Origin: Ricordea florida
Lineage: Eukaryota > Cnidaria > Anthozoa > Corallimorpharia > Ricordeidae
Reading direction: 5' to 3'
NCBI GenBank assembly: GCA_949710005.1
Contig: OX453282.1
Span: 16,122,209-16,186,208 of the forward strand
Length of the DNA: 64,000 bases
In this document: piece after piece, positions 42,357 to 53,555 of the stretch
Layout: each line of letters opens with the position of its first letter
Position numbering within the stretch: the first letter of the stretch is position 1
Notes under the pieces: model-generated
Told to the model about the DNA's origin: nothing
The model's database searches: none
The model's input: the letters and a program-made list of their open reading frames with translations, nothing else
Made by a program: the position numbers and the translations under genes

Positions 42357-44329
42357 ATGACAAATTGTATCAAATCTCCACAAATGTGATTAAGTCAAAG
42401 CATAGCAGTCCCTTTACACGTAAGATGTACAATGAGGTTACAATAAGCTTGGACTTAAGGGAGTACTCCTGTTTTTTTTTGGAGGGGGGGGGGGTGTGGG
42501 GTGATAAAGGTATATACATTTGCCAGTTAGTTCTCTAATAGGCTCAGAGGCACCTTGTTGTAGTGGTGGGCTATCTGGCATTTGTCTTCTTATTATTCAC
42601 TTCATATCTCAACAACCCTCCAATCCAGTCTTTTCCAATTTTCCCGAAATGTTTAACACCCCCTCCCTCAAATTTCATTGGAAAAGTTATTCAAAATTTT
42701 TTTAAAAACTCTTTGAACCTAGGAATCTGAACGATTATTGATTCATTTTTTGAATGAATGAAAACCAGCACTTTCAACCAGAGCCCCCACTGGCTACCTT
42801 GAATCCATTTTTAATAATCCTTTATCTCGCGAGAAAAAAAGCGAAAAAAAAAAGGTTAGTTGAGCCAAGCATCGGTTCGTACTGTCTTGTCTGTGCTTTT
42901 TTTAGGCTATTTATGTTCACACTATACCGAGTATCTCTTCATGCCGACACGAAAAGCTATCTGGAAAAGTATGAATACCTATCCGATATGTGACACTCCA
43001 CTTTATAATTTGGCGCAGCAAAGCGCTTCGCTCCGTTACAGAAATCGCGCTGAAATCACCGTTCTAATGCGTGAGCAAAAGTCCCATCCATATTTTTATC
43101 GTGTCGGCGCAAAAGGTATCTAGTGTGAACATAGCTTTAGCTTTAGGTGTGTAACAAGGTCCAGGCGTTCAGTGAGAGGGGCGCCTTTGGCTGATTTTTG
43201 TCCTTACATCTCTGCGTCGTCCCTCTAATCTAAACGCCTAGAACAGACTATTTCCGGGTGAAGAATTAGACAGTAATGGCAGTAACCACTTGTTAGGAAT
43301 GAGGCTACCATCAACGATCAAAAGAATTGTACCTTTGCCACGCCCAATGTGTGAAAACCGGAAATAGTGATGTTCATTTCAGACCCTGAATAGCTCATTT
43401 CTTAGAGCGGGAGCGTCAAGAATATAGGAAGGAAAGTGTAAAGTTAAAGGAAAGTTGATTTCGATCTCACACCACAAGGCAAGTGGTTTTATTTAGCTTT
43501 AACATCTTCAAAAACTAATTATCTGGTTTTGATTTGAGCATGATAATTGCGAGCAGTTGTTGTTAGGTGTTGTTGTTCCGGCTGCTCGAAAGCAGGAGTT
43601 GTAACGCCATGTTGAACGTGACTACCGACGTTTCGCAGAGAAAATGCCGTTTTGAGATATCTCTGAATGTGGAAATTGTACATCTTTATATATTTTGTTT
43701 CAATTTTTCTCCTTTGTGATATCTTTCAAAAGTTTTAGTTTTGGGAAAATTACGATATAGTTCCCACGTGGCGTCCGCGGTACCCGTAAATGCACAAGCG
43801 ACACATTTATATTTATAGTTTACCATTCCGCTGATGAAATCCGGCTTTTTGCAGTGTTTCTGACAGCAATTCTGTCACTGTCATTAAAGAGGCCATTTTT
43901 GATATACCTTTTACTCAGATTTGGACAGAAATTATTTTATTTATCACTATTTTTGGCAACATCAGTGAGCATTTGTGTGTAATTTAATTAGCAAAGCGAC
44001 TAGAACATGCTGCCCATTTAAAAAATTTCTTTCTGTCGCGTTGCATTTGCCCAATTTTTTTATTAACGAATTCGATTTGGCTACAATCAGTCAGTATTTA
44101 GGCAAAGCAGCAAGTTTCAATCCTGTGTGGCAAGGGAGATATACGCCTTTGGATTGTTGGTAATTTTGAGAGCATAAATTATGCAAAAAGTGTGCACGAC
44201 CGAAAGTTGAGCCGGTCTTGGCGAAAAAGCTGCTATGTACGGAGTAAACTTCAAAATTATAATAAGGAAGGATAGTTTTTGACATGTATCTCATCAGTGA
44301 TAGAATTGCTTCAAAGACAGGCTTGCAGT
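42357..44329. other. Intergenic region, no gene recognised
   Basis: AT-rich sequence with homopolymer runs (T and G runs at about 42470-42495) and scattered short frames without similarity or splice signals. Confidence 0.5.
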
Positions 44330-44560
44330 TGGATTCGTAAAACCTCCTTCGATTTAACCAATATGGCGCAGGGCGAAGGTTCCAAAAAACGGTCATGTTG
44401 GTAATTTTCAAAGTAAGAAGATTTAGAACCTAAAAATATTCATTTCTTATTTAAGACCCAAAACCAACTTTACATGCTAATTTTCAGCCAATTCGGTGAG
44501 ATAGCGTGGCAGCGACTTTTATATATAGTTCGAATCTTACAGACAATTGCTCTTAAAATC
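44330..44560 (-). repeat. Diverged dispersed repeat R2, right copy (inverted)
   Basis: Reverse-complement partner of 34690-34905. The pair encloses gene A. A run of C at about 44861-44880 follows downstream. Confidence 0.65.
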
Positions 44561-45073
44561 CCTCCCTATCCTAGAGTGCCTATTTTCATCTCTTCTGCCA
44601 AGGGTGACACTTTCTTTGCTATTTAGTAAATTTAGATTCGCTGATCGGTCATACATCTGAATGTTAACTCCCAGTCTCCCTAGTCTAGATGGAATGTTTC
44701 AACCAACAGATCAGTTTCCTGGAAAATGATACGCTAAATTCAAGATTAAAACTTCAAACTTTCTCATTTTTACACAACATCCCAGACTAAACTAATTGAA
44801 AATCATACCCTGCTTTCACCTTGCGGCAGGTCTACTATATTGCTCATATATGGAAGTAACCCCCACCCCCCCCCCCCCCCAAACCAATTCTTCTGCCTAA
44901 AATAATACACATTGCAGCTATTGAGAAATTGCTTCTCTTCTGGACATACACCCTACCGCCTGCTGTAATTTAACTGGGAAATTAAAAAAACACACACACA
45001 GAAGGCATCTTGCATTTATTAGAAAAAATTCAGCCATTAGTGGAAAGCCAATAATGTGGGAAAATAGATTATA

Positions 45074-47011
45074 GCGGGGCTCCCGCGCGCGAAGCGCGCG
45101 TGGAGCAGAGCCCCATACTCATGGAATATGGTCAACCTCTTTTCTTTTGGTTGTCACGTGACTGACCGAGCGTACGTACGTACGTACGTACGCGTCTACA
45201 GATTGTACGGGTAGGGTAGGGGAGACTATCAAAAGGAAGGGAGGGGTATCTCAGGCTTGTCTTGGCAAATCCACATCTTTTATATTGGACATTCACAATA
45301 TGGTCAATTGACAGCTGTCAAAACGGGATAGCCACTGACCAGCATCACATGACCATATTGCGAGCTCATGTGTCAACTCATCGAGGTGACGTGATTTATT
45401 TGGAAGCTGTTCTGGTAGCCCGCATATTTTTGGCGGGAAATTGCGTTGACGACCGAAAAAGAAATTTTCAGTTCATTGTCTTTTGAGACACAATATTACT
45501 ACTCTACACTGTTAAAGTTTTACTAAAGGATAAACGAAACAATTTCTATTGCTATGTCAACAAACAATAGCAGAGAAAATATAACTTGCAGAACACAGGG
45601 TTCAGGTGAAGAGCAACGGGAAAGAGAGCAAGAATTAACTGAGGAAGAATGAGCGAAGTAGATCGCCAAAGAAGGCGCGCTCGGGAAAGAGAAAGGAGAC
45701 GAAATTATAGCGAAGAACGCCGACAAGCAGAAAGAGTCCGGGCTCGGGAAAACAGACAAAATTGTAGCGAAGAATGCCGAGAAGCGAAAAGACTTCGTGC
45801 TGTGGAAAACAGACAAAATTTTAGCGAAGAAAGCCGAGAAGCGCAAAGACTCTGTGCTGTGGAAAACAGACAAAATTGTAGCGAAGAAAGCCGAGAAGCG
45901 GAAAGAATCCGTGCTGTGGAAAACAGACAAAATTGTAGCGAAGAAAGCCGAGAAGTGGAAAGACTCCGTGCTATGGACCACAAATTTGCATAAGTTTTGT
46001 CTGCATAATATTTGCTCACTGATGCGTGACTCAGCACTCGCACTTTCCACTTTCCCTTAAACTTGACACTTGACTTGGAAAACCGACTTCTAAACAAACC
46101 TTCTTCAGAAAAATGATCTTCTGAATGCACTACTTTTGAATGAGAAGCAAACTGATGAAAGATTTCAAATTTTTATGTCCTTTAATCATATAAACATCTC
46201 CCCTGTCGACGGCTAAGAAATACTCCCGCGGGAATTTTCTCTTGGCGGCAAATTGCAGAATGTAGCGCTTTCACTGGCAGCTTTTCAAGTTGTCGACGTT
46301 GTCATTTAGTGTGTCGATTGAGAAGTTTGGTTTCAACGCCGTTGTTTTCGTAAAAAATGTTCTTCTAAATTGTAAAATGTCTCAAATGTATGTTAGTCAT
46401 TCACGTGCTGCGTTGGACCAGGTCTACTTATAGTTCACACTTTTACGGTTATTTATTTCTTTTGTTAAGTAATTACAGCTCATTGTAGTGAATAAATGAA
46501 GGCAGTAATTTTTTAAACTTACAATGTAATTAAGAAAAGAATAATTAATAATTATTTTTCATTCTCGTGAAAAATGTTTTTCGGGCTGGTAGATGTTGGT
46601 TACAGCTTGCCCGAAGGGCAATCTGTAAAATTAATTTTCTTTGCATCCTGCTTGGAGTAAACATTTATTTTACCGAGGTGTTCGTTTTAACACGAAAATG
46701 ACAAGAGTTGTGTCCTGCATTTCCCAGTAGCGTGTACAAATCTTTTAAATACATTTACGCAAATAGAATGGTTAATTTCATCAGGAATAGAATACAGTAC
46801 ATTGATAATTTGTGTTTTTTGTAGAATATACTCCATGACTTTGTAGGTAGAAAGACCGTACTTATGGCAGACGAAAGTTTAGACAAAAATCATAGCAAGT
46901 TAACCGACCTCGACACTTAACTATAGTTAAAAAAGTTTGTGAATTCCTTCGCAATATTTTAGAATGCTTTTACAGTTTAAAGTGAAATGAAAGTACTAAC
47001 GGGAGCCCCGC
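45074..47011. mobile_element. Possible TIR element of about 1.9 kb carrying a coiled-coil repeat ORF
   Basis: A 12-bp inverted repeat, GCGGGGCTCCCG at 45074-45085 and its complement at 47000-47011, brackets the region. The left end continues into an imperfect GC-rich hairpin (to about 45114). No target-site duplication is obvious and no transposase is visible, so it would be non-autonomous or decayed. A (CGTA) run lies at 45171-45192. Confidence 0.4.
45649..45993 (+). CDS. Arg/Glu-rich protein of 19-residue repeats
   Basis: 114 residues from ATG 45649. About five tandem repeats of 19 residues (57 bp each in DNA) follow the pattern RAVENRQNCSEESREAERL, with small changes between copies. Charged heptad-like spacing predicts a long helix or coiled coil. 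The frame ends soon after the last repeat. The repeats could be the N-terminal part of a larger mobile-element protein; I do not recognise the family. Confidence 0.45.
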   Translation: MSEVDRQRRRARERERRRNYSEERRQAERVRARENRQNCSEECREAKRLRAVENRQNFSEESREAQRLCAVENRQNCSEESREAERIRAVENRQNCSEESREVERLRAMDHKFA

Positions 47012-47069
47012 TTTTAGGCTTGGCTAAATCTATATATTATTATAGCTGTGACATTGTAACTAGATTAGT

Positions 47070-47277
47070 TTAACCCTTTAAACCCTACGATCAACATTTG
47101 AATTCTCATTTCTTGCCCCCATTTCCTACAGACGTAGTGGGAAGAAGTTGATAAAATATCAAGCAAATTCATCTTGTGTGATTATGTCCTTAATTCTCAT
47201 GACCACACTGTTTTACAAAGCATTGATAGTACAAGAAGACATTTAATGCTGGTCACTCTTAGGGCTTAAAGGGTTAA
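47070..47277. mobile_element. MITE-like element of about 208 bp
   Basis: Terminal inverted repeats of 17 bp with one mismatch (47070-47086, TTAACCCTTTAAACCCT, facing 47261-47277), beginning with TTAA. It has no coding capacity. Short TIR and size fit a non-autonomous DNA transposon. Confidence 0.6.
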
Positions 47278-48627
47278 GTAATATATTGACACAATTTTGT
47301 TTTGTTGACTGAAGAGAGTTGGTTATAAGACGCACCCCAAAACGTTATTAGCAAAGGGATTTAAATCTATTAACCAAACTTACATTGAAATATTGCTTGA
47401 CCTTATAACTGAAAAATATGGTAATCATACACTAAGGATAGAAGCAAACCATATTTTTAATAGCAATTAGTAGCACAAAATAAGCCAAACCACCAGCCCC
47501 TGCCTTGTGGCCTAAAAAGTAGCACTAACAAGCCAAATACTGACTGAATGGCTCAGTGTGCCCTTACATATCAAATAAATATTCAGGTAAGTATTGCGAG
47601 TGTAACAGAATTAATGGCACTACAAGTAGCTGATAAGTGTAACATATTGAGTGGAGTTCTTACTTAACTTCTAGCTTTCAGGTACAACCACTCCAGCCCT
47701 GTTCTGTTTTAACAGATTTAAAAGACAGCCTTTGAAATAAGATCAATATGTTTGCCTCAAATAATTCCTTCACTGTCAAAATTAAGATGATGCTAACAAA
47801 AACTAATGATACTTCTTGCAAGCAGACTTTTAAAGTTTTGTTGCCACTGCTACAGATTACAGAAATGGAAATCACAGACTCCATTATTACAACAAATCCC
47901 TGGAACATGTTTGTATATTTTGCTACATGACATACTAAGGCAACGTGATGTAACAAAATATGGTATAACACTATGTACAATGTACAAGGCTCAATTGCTA
48001 CTGTTATTCCTCCTTATGAAACAACAGCGGAATGCAATTGGCCAATAATGTGATGGCTGTGTAAGAAATGGGAAATGTCATCAGACACTGAACACAATGT
48101 AAAACCTTCCGCACTTTGGCATTTAGGTCGTTTATAACAATAAAGTCAGCAACAATGCCTACTGACTTAGCAAAGTTACGGGTGAGTTACTACAGGGACA
48201 GACTTAAACATTGTCTCTTTCATGGTGGCTATTATTAAACAACCGTTGGTGTAGACTTGAAATTGTACCCAACGTTTCAGGGGAGGAGCTAAGTGCGCAC
48301 TCTTTTCTTGTACAATGTCTGGCAATTGAGCCTACATCTATATCCGATTCATCTCACAAATAATTAATATGTGTTTTATACCTTACACAACAATAACATG
48401 TTCTGTTTCAATATTTACTAGCTAGGGCTTCTTGTAACGGTTTTCCCTTTAATAATGTTAACAGGTGATGTGGTAAGATTCAAAATTTCCACATAACCCA
48501 TACATCTATTATTCATGCAGCAATCTCAAACTATTTCACACAAATAGTTTATATGAATATAGCCGAAACACGTACGCCTAAGAAATGTAAGGGGCTGAGC
48601 GGAAATCTTACCGCAAAGTAATTATCC
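47278..48627. other. Intergenic region, no gene recognised
   Basis: AT-rich, with only short frames lacking similarity or consistent splice sites. Confidence 0.5.
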
Positions 48628-48940
48628 TCACCCTATGTTATGTATTGTCCGCCGCTGAGTAGAGTAACATCGAGTGAGGAAGAAGAGTATTCCGTTGGGA
48701 GACACATCATTTTGTTCACCCGCTGATTAGAGGTGGTTGTTCGGCCACATGAAATATTATAAAATATGTAATGCTTCTCCTATCATAAAGAAAGGTTAGC
48801 AGAGTAAAGAGCAGTCCACAGGTCACTTTGTGCCGCCATCTTTGTTGTTTTGTCAGAACACGATTGGAAAATGACGTCACTGGGACGATCGGAAATTCCG
48901 ACTCTTCGGGTCTACTTCACCCTATGTTACCTAATGCTGA
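48628..48940 (-). repeat. Dispersed repeat R1, inverted copy
   Basis: Reverse complement of 33605-33914 with scattered substitutions and one short indel. Confidence 0.8.
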
Positions 48941-49170
48941 TTTCAAAATCATCCATGGATCTTTTCTTATTCAAACTCAAGTTTTTTTTTTTTCTGCGTG
49001 GTCGTGTGGAAAGAGGTTAGCGGGAACAGGGCCAATAAGGCTAAATCGGAAGAAAAGTATGTCCGGCGATTGAGGAGTAGTATTGTTGTTTTTCCCACAT
49101 ATCGCTTCTTCGCCTTCGATAACTTGGAATCAGATGAATGGCATCAAGTTTCACGACTGTTTTTTTTTTT

Positions 49171-49540
49171 TGAATGAGACTATGAAGCTATGAAGGATCG
49201 TACGAGACTTTGATCACCATGCTCAGCGGAGTTCACCACAAAAAGTATCATCAAATTCATGATAATAGTGAATTCACCTTCATTTAACAATTCACGATAT
49301 GGGTCAATTCACAGGGGATACTGTGTTGATCGTCGACGTCGAGAATGAGCAAGCCTGCGCTGCTCGCGGTCTGCGGTGTCCCTGAAGGCATGAAAGCGAG
49401 GCGCCTTATTTCAAAAGGTCAGCATTAGGTAACATAGGGTGAAGTAGACCCGAAAAGTCGGAATTTCCGATCGTCCCAGTGACGTCATTTTCCGATCGTT
49501 TTCTGACAAAACAACAAAGATGGCGGCACAAAGTGACATG
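49171..49540 (+). repeat. Dispersed repeat R1, direct partial copy
   Basis: Matches 33357-33726 over 370 bp with very few differences, much closer than the inverted copy at 48628. It follows a T-run and ends at a T-run, which may indicate a different insertion route or a recent copy event. Confidence 0.85.
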
Positions 49541-50448
49541 TTTTTTTGACACAGTTTTTTACCGTGAGAACCAAGAAAGCTGATTGGTCAACATTAATTG
49601 GATTAGTAAACAAACCCAACTATCACTGAAATTTCTGTAAAACCTTAGAAAACTTTCTGATAAAATCGCTCAGCTTAAACACGACGTCGAAAAGAATTCC
49701 GGTGCGATATATACAGTCTGGTAGGTTTTTTGCGGTCGTGGAACCAACCATATAGTATACAATATATACAAAACTTAGGCGTGAACCCACATTCACGTTT
49801 GTTCGAAGCCGTATTATCAAGTGTAGCCCGAGTGAACGCTCCCATGAGCGTCTAGTTCACTTGCTTCCAATACAAGATTTGAAGGGCCAACTTTTGACTC
49901 AAAACATCGATTCTGTGAGTTGTAGTTTGATAAGCTCATTACATCTCTAAAGGTGCGGTCCATAACTTACCCCCTAGTATTGGCTCTGTAATACCTGACA
50001 TCTTATAGCTCGAAGACGCGTTAATTGGCCAGCAATTGGCGTTAGGTGGTATTATAAGCCCTGTTTGCAATCGCTTTAGGAATGGTTACAAACAGCGCAT
50101 ACGTACCAGTTATCGTAAGCAACCATAAAGATAGAAGTAAAGGGGAACGTTATAAAAAAATAAGGATTACTGCTGACATTAAGAGATACGTAGCTCCTTT
50201 GTGGTCTATTATGAAGTAGTAAAACGTTGGCCAATACCTTGCAATTGCTATAAGTCACTTTTAAACCGGTCAACTTTCTATTGTACAGTAATGTAATGTT
50301 ACAAACATTGGTGTTTTATAAATTACTCCTGAAGTACGATAAACGCAATATTTTATCCTACAGCTATATCTAGATAGCTTTACGAGGAGGGAACTGAAGC
50401 TAAGAAAACCCAACAGCTTTTTCATGGACCGCTTAACGTGGTTGTACT
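49541..50448. other. Intergenic region, no gene recognised
   Basis: AT-rich sequence downstream of gene B. No supported feature is seen. Confidence 0.5.
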
Positions 50449-50590
50449 GTGAAACACATTCACATTCATTAATCATATCTGAGAGTTTAGCCATACAGTT
50501 TATCTGTGGGAGACATGAGAGAATTTTTCGGTCCCTTGATTTTACAAGAATCTGAAAGTGACTGCAGATCGTAGTTAGCATGGTTCTAAT
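50449..50590 (-). pseudogene. Degenerate tandem duplicate of the gene B tail
   Basis: This sequence repeats the end of gene B (50591 to about 50710), including the word GTGAAACACATTCACATTCA at both starts and similar words for VKSRD and ECECVS. Spacing is about 142 bp. The duplicate has drifted and lies beyond gene B's stop codon, so it is probably untranslated. Confidence 0.6.
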
Positions 50591-53473
50591 GTGAAACACA
50601 TTCACATTCACTAATCATTTCCGACAGTTTGTCAATGAGAGCTTTCTTTTTGTCTCTCGACTTAACAGGGAGCTCAAAGTGGCCGCAGACGATCTTGAGC
50701 ACTGATACACTGAATTCTTGGAGCGTCTTGCTGTGGTAACGTTCGCACAGGTCAAACGTGTCGTAGCAGATGGGGTGCGAGACGTTGAGTTGCGTGTTTA
50801 CCTTTTCTATTAGATCTTGTCGGTTAGCGTCCTCCTGCAGGCATTCGGCATCTTCCTCTTGGTCCGGTGATATCCCGACCATACCCTGATCTTTGCGCCG
50901 CGTTGCTGCTAGTCGTGAGAAAAAGCTCTGGACTTGGGTTTTCGTCATCCACTCTGCTCTAGTGAACAGACGTTTATTAGATTCATTTTTTGGCATTTCG
51001 CCTGTCTACTGCAATATGGGCAGGATCGGCTTTGCGCCCACTCCTTTCCCCAAGTGAAAACCGTGCCGTCAGGTATTCTTTAACCTTCTGTGAAAATCTT
51101 ACGTTGCTTCTTGGCTTACTCAGGGCCCATCTTGTTTGTAGAGGCGGAGCATCAGAAAAGTCCTCAGGAAGTGTTCTTGAACCCTTGGAATCTGAAGAAC
51201 AGCTTTTGATATCAGCGGTGTCGACAGATGAGAATTTGAGGGCCCACTCTCTTCTGATCACATCATACTGGCTTACTCTGCTGACAGTATGCTTGCCGAC
51301 GTCAAGGTGCAACTCCAGTTGCCCAAACGTTTCGAAAGCCTCAACACATCCAAGAACGGAACATTCGAAGAGTGGCACCGGACTCACAATTTTCTTGCTA
51401 ACTTCTAAGCGGCGCTTAACTTCTCGCTTCTCGGGGGGATCATAAAACCCATTTGATTCGGCGGTCTGGAGCAATGTTGGACCCTGGTGCTTGATACAGA
51501 AACCGTCATATGGAAGGAACTTCCCTTTACCAATATCATAACATTTCCAAACCCTCAGGCCAGAATCTTCATACTGGAAGTTGTGGAGACTACGGAACTG
51601 CTCTATTTTATTACTGGAAGTGACTTCTCTGATTCTTTGACTACGCTGACTGCAGCGGTTGTTCCCTTCACTGGGTGTTCTGTTAAGGCATTTCTCATGT
51701 CCACAGCAGTTAGAACATCGTGGCCTTCGTTGCAGTAGGTGCGAATCGAGGACTTCATTGGACATAGTATACGATCACAAATATCCTTGCCAGATTGCGG
51801 CTCTGAATAATGATAATTTTGGACTGTAACGCCAACTCTGTTTGCAACATCTCTCACAGCGAGTATCAGGGAGCTATTGTGATAACAACCAGCTTCATGC
51901 GACCTTAGATAGACTCTCTGCAGCCCAGAATTCTTAACTTTCAGCAGCTTGAAAAGGTCTTCAAGGATTGACGTGACTGCATACCAGTCCTGAGTACACT
52001 GGTCAAACAAGTGCGCGTAAGAGATAACTTCAGTTGTGCCAGAGTGGCTGCTAGAAATTACGCTGCTGATATGCCAACTGAGACCTCTTTTCCCGTACCA
52101 GTCACTTTGTTTCTCTCTATAGCGAAGCTGCAGAAACTTCATGGCCCAATCCATTATGTGAGCTTTCCATTGGACAATGGCTTCCGAAGATTTGTCAATG
52201 TCGTACAAATGCAAAAAGTCATCTTGTTGCTCCTGGCTGTAAAAACTCAGATTTTTGCCATCCTTGACAATTTGGTGCATCTTCTGCAAACACAAAGTGA
52301 TGTCGTCACATTGAGGGCAGCGAAGCATATGTTGGTGTGTACAATGTTCCTGGAAATCTGGATCCTTCGGATCGCTGAGACCCAGCTTACGGCAGGGGTC
52401 GGGGCATTGACTTTCAACATCTTGGCAGTGACTTTGGTATTCTGTTTTGAAGTACCTCTTACCGTCGCGAAGCGACCTTCTCAATTCATCGGCTACGTCC
52501 TTCTTCAGGCCTGTTTGATTAAGTTCATCTACTATTCGGTCCAGTCGATCGAGTCCCGCTGAACCATCGGCTGCTATATTGTCCAAGCCACTAAGTGACT
52601 TCTGCTGAGACGCTTCCCTTACCTCAAGAACTCGAAATAGAGTTGCACGGCTTAGTGGTTCGAACTGCCCTTCTTCACAAAACTGGAGGTACTGCTTGAC
52701 CATTGTTGCCTTTGTCACCTTCCGAATAACGTTGGGCATCGTGATCGTTTCGCCGCTGTTAAGCCTTAGTTTCCTCGTACCGAACGCCACATCTTGATAG
52801 AAGTATGGGCGATTCACAAAGTCTATGAAATGGTCAAGTTTCACCGGGGGTAGGCAAACTCGATGAGAAGGCGACGTTTCTACTAAGGAGCCTGGCCCAC
52901 AATCTCGCGCACGAGCTCTAGCACATCTGATTTGCCAATCGGTTAACTTAGCGTATGGCTCATGGATCCTCTGAAGGGTCTTCACTGGATATCGATATGC
53001 ATACAGGCTCAGAATCTGGGTCTTTACGTTCTTAGTGCTAGCGTTACTGTAGGCCTCCATTAGTGGTACAAGGTCACTGAGGTGTGCGTCTTTTTCTGGT
53101 GTGACACAGGACTGAAACAGTTCTGGTCCGGCCTTCGGAGCTATGACGTCACAAGGCAGATTGCAGGCTTCCGTAGCGTTGTCAATACAGACCTCCTTCT
53201 CTTGTTCACTCGCCTCGTCCCATGAGGTTTTGAGCTGAAACATTAAGGGACTGACCCTACCAGCATTAGGTGCCACTTGGTGAAGACTTTCCATTGCATC
53301 ACTTAATGCTGCAATTGCCACCTTAGCTCCACTCCTAGCTTCGTCTTCTTCTTCCGAGCTCTGACTGTCCTGTTCAGACTCGCGCCCTGAAGCCCAATCA
53401 GCAGTGTAAGCGGCAGATTTCGGATGAGCTGGTGTTACATTAGGGGTTGACATGACAGTTGCGAGTTTTACAG
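50586..53473 (-). pseudogene. Gene B large exon (paralogue of gene A), with two frameshifts
   Basis: TTGCAG on the - strand (AG at 53475-53474) precedes about 2.9 kb equivalent to several gene A exons without their introns. The frame runs to about 51625, shifts, runs to an A6 run (T6 on +, 50986-50991), shifts again and ends at TAG 50588-50586. It contains an acidic Ser/Glu region, the conserved central block (MPNVIRK, LDHFIDF), a core with MDWAMKF and SGKDICDRIL, a C2H2-like finger (FECSVLGCVEAF...) and the C-terminal block ending in ECECVS. The Asp of gene A's second acidic motif is His here. The shifts may be real decay or homopolymer sequencing errors. Confidence 0.65.
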
Positions 53474-53555
53474 CTGCAATACCTTTGGCGAGTCTAGGAG
53501 TAACGAAAGGAAAAATATAACCCTGTAGTACATTAATCTTGACTAGTTTAATCAA

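Noticed and set aside
45171..45192. (CGTA)n tract as a binding-site array
   Set aside because: Simple tetranucleotide microsatellite with no supporting context.
50986..50991. Programmed ribosomal frameshift at the A6 run of gene B
   Set aside because: The heptamer does not fit the X XXY YYZ slippery rule in the upstream frame, and a second unrelated shift nearby points to decay or sequencing error.
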